Positions 1 through 10,969 of a stretch of DNA of 64,000 nucleotides are shown here, one piece after another. The stretch is taken from positions 22,562,198 to 22,626,197 of the forward strand of contig CM035807.1 in assembly GCA_020466095.1 (NCBI GenBank), written 5' to 3'. This DNA is from Chlorops oryzae. Its lineage: Eukaryota; Arthropoda; Insecta; Diptera; Chloropidae. The notes under the pieces were generated by a model that did no database searches, had not been told where the DNA came from, and was given only the letters and a program-made list of their open reading frames with translations. A program made the translations under genes and the position numbers. Each line of letters opens with the position of its first letter. The stretch's first letter is position 1.

Positions 1-3000
1 TACGTCCGGATAGAAACCCGGGCGATTTTGTACTACCGATGTGCTATCTTCGAACTCGGCCAAAAGTCTACTGTCATCGGCTTCGCGGCCGCCTAAATCT
101 GGGCGTGTTGTCGAAGACCACCACAGAACGAAATTGTTCTTTTGCAAGAGACGCGCAAAGAATAAATCAGCTCCGAAGAGCACTGTGTCTGGTGGCATAT
201 TACCAATGGGCACGTAGAAATACCGACACTGGTCCAACATCAAATCGAAAACATTATTTAAGTTCAGAAAATGACGGACAAGGGCTCGTGCTCCTTGGCG
301 TTGCCAATCAAGGCCAGACAAAAGCGACGCATCATCGGCAATGTGAATTTGAGCTTGCGGGAAGTCCTGCAGGACCGGCATAGCTTGACTTAGTTTTCGT
401 GCCTCAATAGCTGTCTGCATGCAGATGATAGTTGGACCACGCTTCTCCTCTCGATATGCACTCAAAGCACGCTGGATGTGACGATATACCTGTTTAATAT
501 CGACCTCAATTAGAATTTCAAAGCTTATATCTTCTGGAGGTACTTTCTCTACGTCACCACCGGCATCTTGCAGGTTCTTCAGCAGAGCCAATCTCTCGGC
601 TGTGTAAAGATTTTTCATATTGGGCATTTGATTTGCACGCACTGAATCAAGGGCAATAATAAATGCCTTCTTGCTAACCATCAAAAAGAGCCCCCATATT
701 TCCTTCTTGGCTGTTGGAATATTGTGTTGATACAAGAAGATTTTTCGCAGTTTAACGTCGGCACCTTGTAGATATTTGTTGTGCGCCTGCGTGCGATATT
801 CAAGCTGTTCAATAGAGAAACTATCCAAGTTTTTATTTAACGAAGATGCCAGACGTTGGGCTTCCTCACGCTGCACGGCACACAGGCAACCCATATCCAT
901 GAGAGCTCGAAATTCCAAACACATATGAGTCTCGTAAATACCTTCAATATCTGGTGTGGCCAAATCGGCCAACATACCAAGGCAATTGTCCTTAAACACT
1001 TGCTCTGGAACACTATACCTGTACAGGTTGTAGACAGGACGTGATCGCGGTAGAACTCGATTGACTTTCTTCCATAGTTGTCCTTCTTCTGGTGGCGCGA
1101 CAGTCCGTTGATTGACATAGAAAATTCGTGGCACATTCAATTTAATGCGATGGAGTTCAAGTCCTATCAGAGCCCAAACTGTAAAGTGGCCCAGATCATC
1201 GATCGGTACTATTTGTATTATATGCCAGACTTGATCGATTAGAGTGCGTTGTGCACGTCGCAGAAATCCGCCAATCGTTGCTGTTGACGTTGCCCCCCTG
1301 GCTGCAATGTTATGAGCCTCTTGGTTTTGTACTGCTTGCGGGGTTTCTGCGTTCCGTGGACGTTTATGTGTTTGCTTATAACGTTGGCGCCGCTCCAATT
1401 GCCAGGCCCATTTTTTCTTTTGAAATCGTACCCATTCTATGATTTCTTTACGCGTTTTACCTATTGCTGGCGGTGGACCCAAAGCCTGACGCCAAGTTGT
1501 TGCCTCGGGTAAGTCTGCTTTTTCCCTTTCATCACCCGAATTAGTGCGCTTCCGTTTTGTTACAGTGGGACGCGGTCCACTACTGCGTTTTGATGATGAC
1601 GTGCTACTATTAACCAAATCTTCAATATCCTCATCTTTCTCGGCTTCATTGGCATTCAGAAATGTCGCACGTTTCGGTTGGGGTCGAGCACTAAACATTT
1701 CATTGATTCTGCGCTGTTTTAAAGGGTCATTTTTCTCAAGGACTTTTTTGTGCAACCAATCGGGATGTTGAACACGCGGTACTGGATTTGACAGCCCTTG
1801 CAACGCTGCAGGAATTGTAATGATCTTTTGTATTGTTCCACCCAAACGTTCAATATAATAATTCCAATCTAAGACGTCGCGTATATCGGCATCGCCCATT
1901 GTGCTATCCTTGAGCCAACGACACAAATGATGGCGACGCACACTGGGTTCGGATTGAAAGATAGCAAGTGGAATGGCGCGCTCAGTGACCGGAGCTCCTT
2001 CAGGTTTCTTTGAAATTATATATTTGCACGCCAAGCCAGCATCTTTGACCATTTGTTCGCCTAGAAACTCTGCCAATCTCTTAGCAGTGGATATTGAAGT
2101 ACTTTTCTGTGCGCCATAGTCTTCCAATTTCTTCGACATGGATTTATTCTCGGCAATTAATTCAAATAATTCCGAATCAGGTAAATTCGAACCACGACTA
2201 TAAAGCACATCCAACCAGTAGTCCGCAACTTTTGCCACAGACGCGTAACACTCCTCTAAGGTGCTACCGCCTAAAAAGGCCTCAAAGACGGAACTCTGAA
2301 AATTCTTGATTAACTGCAATTCTCCGCGACGTTTCACTTCGAATCCTTTCAACTCAGCCAACGACCCATCGAAATTGAACACGGCATAGCGTTTCTTTAA
2401 CTTCTTCCCTTCCTCTTTCGCAGCTGGCAATACCATTGCCAGATAAGGACCATCCACTTCAAAGAAAATCGAATTCTCTTCGCGTATTTTATATTCAGCC
2501 AATTTATTTTCATCGCCAGGAGAAACGAGCTCGTGGTACTGATCATTAGTAAAATGATCCTTTACCATTGTATTGAGCACAGCATTCGGATAGGATATGT
2601 TGATTTTCTTCTTCTTCTCGTGCGTTGTAAGGACAGTAAACTCTTGCGGGAAGGATCCAGGTAATATGCACCAGATACCATCAGTGTCCAATTCCAAAGG
2701 ACGTCCAACTCTCTCAATTATCTCACGTGCTTTGGTAATTATATTCGAGCCAGTCAAACAAACAATGCCAGCCATGGGCATGGAATGCCAACGAGCACCA
2801 CGACGCATCACATAACCGTAGAAACTATTTAAGATGCATTTGTGAGCCAACTGCAATGAATCGTACAGAACCTCACGTCCTTTTGCTGACTTAATTTCCG
2901 CCGCATCGCCTGAAGCAATAGCAGCAGTTACAGCAGCTTTGGCTACTTTCGTCAATCCTTTATACTCGTAACGTCGATCGCGGAATGCCCGCACGGTGTC

Positions 3001-5638
3001 TACGTAGAAACTGTTCTCCATCTGGCAGATGGTGGAGGTGCGCGTCTCGAGTTTGGTGATTTTAACTTTTTTGTATGCCTTGCGGCAATAATCTGTAAGA
3101 CGTTTCTTCTCATAAGCAGCCTGATCTTCTCTTGAGAGTTCGTGAAACGATCGTGTAGAGCCTCCAGGCATCAAGGGCGGAAATTTCTCCGTTTCTAATT
3201 GCTGTTGAATACGTTGAAATTCACTACGTGTCGCGGGCAACATTTCACCGCGCCACAACCAGTCCATCGACCTTTTACATCTTACACCGGGCTTATTAAA
3301 ATCGCATGCAGCGCAGTCGGCATCACTTACCATTGCAGAAGGTTGCAGACGATTTGTTAGAATTATGTTTGGATACATGGCTCCAACGTCCAAATGGTAG
3401 ATGACTGGCTGTTCCAGGCGATTGGGAATGTCATGTAGGCCTGTAAATAATAATGAAAACTATATAGAAAAAGGACTTGGAAGCTACCTTAAATATACCT
3501 TGCAATGCTTGTTGGATTTCCTGATGGACATCATGAAGATTTGTTACCAGGTCCAGCGGTATGTTCTCCTCTACTTCAATAGCATGCTTCAGTACTTTAT
3601 CAATGCTGTCAATAAGTTCCTTAATCATACTTGGATCAACACGGAACCGGCATGGAATATCAGCTCGAAAAACGCCGGATTCCAATGCTTCGACGTGACC
3701 ACCAACATAAGTTTCCGAATCTAGCACATGTCCTTCGCCTGACAGTTTATTCAACTCGGTTTGTTGTTTGTTGGGATAAACGATATTCGCGTGATAGGCT
3801 TCCACCATTAACAATGTCTCACAAAGCGTACCAGATCCCTTCCGTAATATTTCGTCCGGTTCCATTGGAATAATTGTATTCAACGCAAATATGAACGGAT
3901 GCACGTATTTCATGTATAGATAATAAGTCGCAACTGCATCCGATACTGAGTAATTGGCTAAGACTTGCGGTTGCGTTCTTGCCATATTACACATTTCTTC
4001 CGGATCAAGTTCGACTGGATCGTAACGGAGTTTTGCTTTGGCTACCGCTTTTAATCCCTGCGAACCAACTGGTAAGTAGGAATCACGTTTGACCTGCGCA
4101 AGAGATTCGTTTTTCGTGAAATGTCTTTTTTTTTTTTTTTTTTGAAGCTTTTTAAAAACCTACCCAACACAAGCAATCCATATGAATAGCCGGTCGACTC
4201 AAATACGTTCCATCGCGCGATTTCGAGAATCCGATTTCCTGTTTCATATCCAAATCATAGGTAGCTGCTCGTGTCTCTATAAAGGGCCAATCGAAGAAAT
4301 CACCGTTATAGGTCACGAAAATGTGCGGCCGAACCTCCATAACATGATCGAAGAATTTTTGTAATAATGCCATTTCATTGATCTCATTATACACAATAAA
4401 ATTCCCCTCAAACTCTGGCTTTGGAGTGTATTCAAAATCGGAAACATCTGCAGCAATGCTCTGGCGATTGCATATCAAATACCCTTGCCCGTCGATCATA
4501 TATGATATCATCATAATTTGATCTGTTTGAGCATCTGGAAACTTGAGTGGCAGTTTCGAAGTTTCAATATCAAAGGCGAGCACGACGGGTTCAGGTCGTT
4601 CAATGAGATCTGGTCTAGGCGTTATTAATGGCATATCTAAGCCACCAGGACGACAACGTATATCGTACCATTGACCGCAAAATATTCGCAAATCAATCGA
4701 AACACGGACATGATAAGCCACATCGTGTTCCCGTATATCCATTATGCTATCCATAAAATCTGATTGCTTTGTATTATCATCGCCCACATAAGCGTTCGCC
4801 GAGGCTGAGACCAATGACGATGCCAACATTTGCATATAGAACGTATTGGATTTTTCACGTTCGGCATTCCTGCGTACTGCCGCCATCAACTCTCGTCGAA
4901 CCTTAGTCATGGCGGTTTGATTGAGGAATGATATCTTTATGAACTGTTGCTTTAAGCCTGACAAATGGTTTGGCAGATCAAGATCCTCTTTACTTATATG
5001 TTCAATATTGGCTATTTGATCGGAATATTTTCGACTGAGGAAACGTGCCACCTCCAACGATTGATTTTCCTTTGGACGTACAAGCAGATAAGGCTGATAG
5101 GCGACGGTGCATTTGAAACGTGAACCATCCATTTGGATGAAGAAAAGATCGAGTGCAGCAACCAAGCGACGATCTTCATCCAATATTTCAGTCTATTTTG
5201 TTAATGAAAAAAAATAATAATTCAGATAATCAAGAAGATAGCTGAAAATATAATTTACCGAATGCATGTTAATGAGGTAACCAGTGCGTTCCAGGCAATC
5301 TTTGACACGATCGAATCCATATTTTGAGTCGATTTTGTCGTTTTCACGCGACTGACGGTAGCCTGCCTCCTTTGCGTATTCCTCGCTGCAATTAAATATT
5401 TAGATTTAAAAAATATTGTAAATAAATACACAATCTCCACCAATGTATTATTTATACTTGCTACGGTAAGAGAGAGGGGGAGGGAAAAACGAGAGGGAAA
5501 TATTCTACTTGATTTTTTATTGAAATTTTTTCAAGAAACAACGTAGTCACAATTTTTTACTTACGAATTTTCCTCACGTGTATTTGATACATATTTCCCT
5601 GTGTTTTGCAGGTTTTTCGACTTTCCGCCTTGGTCCAT
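1..5638 (-). CDS. PolE1: DNA polymerase epsilon catalytic subunit, 3'-truncated by window edge
   Basis: Leading-strand replicative DNA polymerase of family B with proofreading exonuclease; it acts in the nuclear replisome. Coding exons, 5' to 3': 5638-5565, 5385-5259, 5192-4164, 4093-3499 and 3440 to the window edge. All junctions are GT-AG and in frame. About 1,755 residues are present; the family is about 2,200-2,300, so the C-terminal third or so, including the zinc-binding modules, lies outside. Exonuclease motif I reads FDIET (about residue 280), followed by NGDFFDWPF and [17 protein letters not shown]. Polymerase motif A is [11 protein letters not shown] (about residue 623), motif B is [18 protein letters not shown] and motif C is ELDTDGIW (about residue 858). 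The catalytic acidic residues are therefore present. The start ATG at 5638 opens a short, poorly conserved N-terminus before the conserved block ending [15 protein letters not shown]. No inactivating change was seen. The last exon exceeds 3.4 kb without an intron. Confidence 0.97.
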
Positions 5639-5698
5639 TTATTTACTTTTAACAAATTACTGAAAGAAGTCAAAATATCACAACTACAAAAACAACTG

Positions 5699-5710
5699 TT
5701 TCGCGCCAAA
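5699..5710. promoter_or_regulatory. E2F-type site upstream of PolE1
   Basis: TTTCGCGCCAAA lies about 60 bp upstream of the PolE1 start codon and matches the E2F/DP consensus (TTTSGCGC) on both strands. E2F control of S-phase replication genes is well established in flies. Use of this particular site is inferred from sequence and position. Confidence 0.7.
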
Positions 5711-6117
5711 TTCTCAGCTGGGCAAAATCTATGTTATAGCTTGAGCACCGGCATAAAACCCAAGTTATAAGTCGATCACTGAACCAAAATCTAGGTTATA
5801 AGTGAGCCGTGGCGGCTAATTTAAAATTAAACAAAAATGTGTTCTTTTTATTCTAAAATCCCAATCAATTCTAATATCCTCTAAAATCCCCGATTTTTAA
5901 ATCTAATGCAAAATTAGGGCTGCCAGTAAAGGTTTCATTATCTAATCTTTAGAGACAATTTTCGAAATTTTTTGTCCTTCGGCCATGCCCACTTTTCCAA
6001 TTTTTGAAAATTACATTAATTGCCTTGAAATATGACAAATCAGTTTTACTGATTTTCATAACAGTCCTGGAGGTACCCCGAAAAATGGTCCGATCGGGTC
6101 GATTCTCCAACTTTTCA
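5711..6117. repeat. Intergenic DNA with degenerate dispersed repeat
   Basis: No gene is visible. Around 5728-5805 a short motif ending in GTTATA(A) recurs three times. From about 6020 to 6117 a stretch containing GGAGGTACCC and ATCGGGTC is shared, with changes, with 25280-25340. This marks a degenerate dispersed repeat immediately outside the hAT copy. Confidence 0.5.
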
Positions 6118-6763
6118 CTGGTTCATCGGAAATATAGGGAAAAAAATTATAACGTCAAAAAAGCCCCCCGTTGAAAGAGTTGGCGTTTGAACGTTGCAAT
6201 AAAGTGAAGTGTTTTTCAGGTCAATATAAATTTCCTAGATTTCCGTGAAATAAGCTATGGTAAAAATATGCTATGGGCATATTTGCATATAGATCAACGG
6301 AAACTGACCTTCCGCGCTGCACACTCGTGTTCAGCACGACATCAGAAATATTGTGCAGTCCGAAAACTTCGAAACAGAAGTTACCCCATACTTGAGACAA
6401 CTAACAACGGCGGAGAGGACGACCCCGAAACAAGTAGACCAAAATACTGATGCCTCATCCTGACGCCTTCGCCATCAGAGGGGGAGACTGAAGCAATGGT
6501 ACTTTATACTATTGTTTTTAGTAGTAACACATTTAGTCTAAGCCACCCTGAACTGTACTTTTTCAATTTTTATTCATTGCAACCCTAAATTAGCTCTAGA
6601 TCATATGTTTTGCTGCTCGCGAAACTATAAAAGCAGGGACTCGTCAAACAAATTAATTAATTGCGTTTCGTCTTTCGTAAGAGCGCTTCGTAAAGTTCCG
6701 ACCGGACAAGCTTCTCGACAGGGCTGCCCATTTGCTTCTGTTACAGCTAGTATATTCTTTTAA

Positions 6764-7045
6764 CCCTAGAAAGATAACGTGCGCCTACGAGACGTAGTCA
6801 TTTTTAATTTTTTTGCTCCCGCTTTTGAAAGCATATTTAAGTTTTTTCTTATTTACTTTTAATATATACAAGTTTGGTTATTAAAATGAGCCGAAATGAC
6901 TGACAATAAATTAAATAATGTATTTAAATTACAATCTGTTCACATTTTTTTTTTAAACATCCTTAAGGATAGTAAAAACAAACACACGTCGCGCAGGCGT
7001 ATCGTTATCTTTTCAAGGTAAAAAAATAACGTTATCTTTCTAGGG
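6764..7045. mobile_element. piggyBac-type MITE with TTAA target duplication
   Basis: 282 bp. The ends are CCCTAGAAAGATAACG and, as an inverted repeat, CGTTATCTTTCTAGGG. TTAA flanks both sides (6760-6763 and 7046-7049). CCCTAGAAAGATA is the terminal sequence known from classical piggyBac elements. The sister hAT copy has the uninterrupted site at about 31320-31327, so excising the MITE plus one TTAA restores the other copy. It has no ORF and must depend on transposase supplied elsewhere. Confidence 0.93.
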
Positions 7046-7310
7046 TTAATTAAAGAAAAAGAACGCCCGGGAATAAATTTCAAATATTTTTTATTTTGTT
7101 AATTCCCTTTTCCTTTTTTAATACAAGCTTAACCTCCTAATTACTAATTAGTAATTAGCTCCTGCCTATTTTTATATTTATAGAGAGAAATTGCTTCGAT
7201 GACACTTTGTATATTCTGTTCAATTGCGGATCGATATTGCTGCGATGACATTTTCTCTCTTCGGGCCTAAGTTGCTTGGATGACCCTTTCTGCCGCTGCT
7301 ACAAGATCGC

Positions 7311-9070
7311 CTATGCTGTATTACTAGATAATGTTGTCCGGGACACGTTGGTAGAGAATGTTGTTGCCCTTATTCCTTCAAATACCGCTTGTTGTTGTAT
7401 AAAAATGTAAGAAGGCTTACATTTTGCGGTAATAAGCAACTTCTTCGTGGTGATACGATATTTCCCGCTATGGGAAAAGTTCTTTCTGACTCTGCAGACG
7501 TTGCTGGTATGCATAAATATCGCTTTGCGAATTGAAATAGTTCGGGATAAATTCCAGAGCGATTTTTCCACCATGTTAGGGGTTCAATATTGTGCCCAAT
7601 TTGTGGTTCAGCCATATACAAATCAAACAGACATAACATTATTGGTTTGGCTTTCACTATCGAACAGAAAGTCCATATCGGTTAATTCAACGTTTCTCGT
7701 TTCTTGCTGAGCTATATTATAATTCTCAAGTCTACTTCTGATGAACGCCCATACTTTTTGTTTTGTTTTCATGGTTTCATCACTAAGGTTCTTATACCGT
7801 GGATCTAGAAACGTGCAAATTATTGGAGCCGAAACATCCTCCATAGAATAGCCAATACTGAACCTGTCAGAAAGGGAACCGCGTGCAGTTTCCTAAGTTT
7901 CCTAAGGACAGCGTTAAATTTTTGCTCCCACATAACATTGAAGTCGCTTTATCAAAAGGCTTAAGCACTCGAATTAGGTTCTGCATTTGGCCCCACTCCA
8001 GAGATGGGCACACCAACACCATTGCACTTATCGCACTTGCGTATGGCGTAGTAGCAACTCGACAAAAGCACTGAGAGAAAAGTTTGCGTAGGTACGATCG
8101 GCAAGCGATAACTAACAAAAGAAACCAAGTGGGAAATTTTTAGGTTTTAATTAAATTTTTTTTTGCTTTTATCAGCTATAAATTTTATGGCACGAAAAAT
8201 AATGCCTTTTCACATAATATTCAGCGCATCGGTTTGCAATGTAATGACAAATAAGACATTGAGCCTCACCGAAAGAATTTTCAATGAACAAAAATTCTTC
8301 TTCCCATTTCGCATGAAACATTTTTCTCGCTATGTATTCGCAACAACAATGCAGAACAAGTTCTCAGTACGACTGACAGCGAGCGACTGAGCGTTTTCAT
8401 GATTCACGCACAAGTCGTGTGTAGCCGACTGCGCAGTTTGCAGCGCCCCGCGGGATAGCGCTCGCCCACCGCTGCCCCACTCCATTTCTTGGATTTCTAG
8501 TTTCAGGGCATCGCTGGCTTTGGTAACGCTTCTGTCCGTCAAAACTAGACCGATCGCATTTCGATTAAGAAGCAGGCTTTCGCACATGTAAAATTTTGAG
8601 TTCCAACGTGTGGCACAACATTGTATCAGCCGATTTTTTTTTATCCCCAACTGTACTTGACGGTTCGATAAAGCAGTCTTAGCAATATTTGATCGATGAA
8701 AATATGCCGTCAATTTTCTACCCTTTTTGCAGATACTTTCATAATCTGGGACAGCAGCTAAGGCATCTTTCATCACAAGCTGCAAAAGGTGAGCGCTGCA
8801 CTTGATGCTGTCTGGTACATATACCAGTTGTTACGCTGCTGCATTCATCACTGATGCGCTATCATGCGTAATTGCTTGGGTTTTTTCGGTCAAGTCCCAT
8901 TCGGCTAAAACTATTTCTATTGCAGACGCAATATTTTCTGCATTTGGTCGATCTATTAAAACAATTTTTAAAAAAATAAACCAATGACCTAAAAAAACAA
9001 AGTAATAGATTAACTCTACCTTCTAATTGCTCGTTGCAAAGAGTGACGTTGCACAACTCGTTGTCTTTAG
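7311..9070 (-). pseudogene. hAT transposase pseudogene (copy C1)
   Basis: Transposase remnant with hAT landmarks in order: an exon fragment ending in the VTLCNEQLEG block, HDSASVMNAAA, CSAHLLQLVMKDALA, TRWNSKFYMCES, LDPRYKNLS, and the C-terminal dimerisation signature ATSAESERTFPIAGNIVSPRR at about 7470-7530. The part carrying DEWSSR in the plus-strand copies is missing because C1 ends inside that exon. It is broken by an in-frame stop just after MNAAA (TAA, read from 8831-8833), by the nested element at 7999-8474, and by frame changes around 7850. The same stop is present in copies C3 and C4, so the element was already dead when duplicated. Confidence 0.8.
7999..8474 (-). mobile_element. Nested small hAT element with 8-bp target duplication
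   Basis: 476 bp inserted in the hAT transposase. Read on the minus strand, it starts CAGCGGTGGGCG and its other inverted end is CAGAGATGGGCA, typical hAT termini. Both sides carry the 8-bp duplication GAGTGGGG (CCCCACTC at 7991-7998 and 8475-8482 on the plus strand). The related fragment at 27363-27370 has a single GAGTGGGG and no insertion, which is the empty site. It carries a short zinc-finger ORF, described at 29882-30359. Confidence 0.93.
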
Positions 9071-9187
9071 ATCGTGTATACACGTACGCTTTAGAATTGT
9101 AGAGACGGTCTACATCGTACACGAATAAGGGAGATTTTCTGCACTCTTGAGTTCTTTCTAAACAGAAAAAACTCAAATAAAAAAAAT
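9071..9187. other. 3' flank of the E1 minus-strand gene
   Basis: AT-rich stretch between the hAT breakpoint and the stop codon of the E1 minus gene. It is not shared with other parts of the window. It may be 3' UTR of the E1 gene or the remains of the left end of the E1 element. Confidence 0.4.
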
Positions 9188-10714
9188 TTAAAGTTCCAAA
9201 GAGTTAATACCTCTAACGAATTTCTCTGATGAAATGAATGCGTTCAGAAAATTCCTGATATTGGTGTATGCATCGGCGACCTCATCGTCCGAAATTTTTT
9301 GGAACAAGTATTTGAAATATTCTATGTTTGATTGGCAGATTGCCGTCATTTTAAAAGAACTTTGTGTGTCGTATAATTGGATGTAGTTTGAAATTATAAA
9401 ATACAAATTGTACATTGTATTTGCATACACCAATGGTAGGGAATATTTAGTGCTTGTAGTTTTAAATATTCCCGTATCTAACAAATCTTTATAGCGCTGA
9501 AGTTGTTTTTTGGTTATTTCGCATTTCGACGAATGCAAATCGAAAAAATACATTCCCGTTTGTTTATTTGCCTTTACAATTGCATGTTTTCTTATGTGAT
9601 TGAAATCAATGGAAATTGGAATAGACGATGATTTGGTGTGGACTTTCAAATCAAGTGTGCATTTCAAAATGTTAGCCAGGCTTTGCACGGACCCGTCCGT
9701 AAAGATAGTTACAACATTTATGTTGCTTCGTGTTGTTATGAAAAAAATTGAATTGTAAAAGTTTTCGTTTTGGTATTTGTTACTTGTAAAATCAACATAA
9801 ATTGACAAAACGAATGAAGAATTTATATCTTTTGCTATAGCAAGGTTGTACTGGCACTGACGTATTGGGAATTGGTCTACAAACAAAACGAAATTTCTTT
9901 GCTCTATGTAGCTTTGAATATTGCTGGTTTTTAGGAATTTTAAAATTTTAGTATTGCACATTTGCAATTCAGTTAAAAATGGTTCAGAACTTATTATTGC
10001 ATTATATGATATAGATCTATTGCATTCTGATATTACCACAATGTTTGCAACTGTAAGCGAAATTTTTTTTTTTTGAGATTGGTTCTATCTCGAAATCTGA
10101 GTCCGTTGAGCTATCGCTGTAGTTGTTGCTATTGAACGTCGCGTCGTTCGCCTCGTTAACCGCTTGTATAGATGCAATTTGCGGACTTTTTGCCGTACAT
10201 TAAGAGCTTGTTTTCGAAATATGCTGGGGGAAAAAATATTTTATCATTATATATAATATATATATATTATTGAAAATTTTTTTTTTTATTTTCGCGCAAC
10301 ATCCCCTCATTGTAATATACATAATTATTTCTAACCATTGAGTCAGTGTTGGCTTTTATAAGTTTGTGTGCGGAATTTCTTCCACCGCTCTCGTTTTCGG
10401 AAAAAAAATTGTTATGCAATGTAGCATTATGCGTATTAAAATTGCTTTTGCGCTTAAATGTTTTCTTACAAATTTTGCATTGGAATAAACCGCCGTTCCC
10501 GCATACCGAACTTTCTAGATGTAATCGTAAGAGTGCTGCTCTTTTTAAATTTTTGTGGCATATGCCGCATACATATTTCAGGCATTTGTGCTTTTGCACG
10601 TAGCTTTCCGTTTTGATATATTTAAAACATTTCAGGCATGCTGCAAATAAATGTTTTCTTTAAATTAATTACTTTAATAATTATGAAATCATTTTATTGA
10701 TTACCTTTTCCCAT
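9188..10714 (-). pseudogene. E1 zinc-finger gene, damaged copy with unique C-terminal exon
   Basis: Exons proposed: 10714-10705 (ATGGGAAAAG, MGK), 10640-10336 (zinc fingers), exon 3 from 10223, and a terminal exon 10050-9188 after a TTACAG acceptor. Exon 2 has C2H2-like pairs, for example CGICHKNLKRAALLRLH and CKICKKTFKRKSNFNTH. Exon 3 begins ISKTSS as in E2 but runs into TAA through a compensated indel and is cut off after SDSSTDSDFEIEPIS. The terminal exon encodes about 287 residues (motifs FVDQFPIRQCQYNL, TIFTDGSVQSL, SIDFNHIRKH) that I do not recognise. Aspartates in these motifs could suggest a nuclease or transposase, but this is speculation. Terminal-exon phase (one base needed from upstream) does not match the phase-0 array exon, so an intervening exon is probably missing. 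It is the only copy retaining this exon. Confidence 0.6.
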
Positions 10715-10969
10715 TGCAAAAAATGAAAGTTTTTTTAAATTTTTAACTGTCGCAGAGTTATATAAAATACGTGTTAGTGTTGCATAAATAGCGGGAAAAT
10801 TAAGGTACTTTCAAACGATATGGTTTTTACATGTGCACTGTGAATTTGATCCGTCCATTAATGTCATAGGTAAACATATGAAATTAGAACACGTTCTATT
10901 TCTTTGCGTTTACATATGTCAAGTCACTTGGAGAGAACCTATGCAAAACATGGGTTGCTTTTAGACGCC

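Larger units (their letters stand above)
6118..9070 (-). mobile_element. hAT-family element, inverted copy C1
   Basis: This block is the near-identical reverse complement of 29280-31975. Similarity stops at about 6118 on one side and about 9070 on the other, where the sequence passes into element E1. It consists of a non-coding 3' portion (6118-7310) and a damaged hAT transposase (7311-9070). Two later insertions sit inside: a piggyBac-type MITE at 6764-7045 and a smaller hAT at 7999-8474. The outer hAT terminal repeats were not identified, so these limits are similarity limits rather than proven transposon ends. Confidence 0.8.

Noticed and set aside
39..3873. Plus-strand ORFs of 60-114 codons over the first 4 kb
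   Set aside because: Antisense shadows of PolE1, whose minus-strand frame is conserved over its full length.
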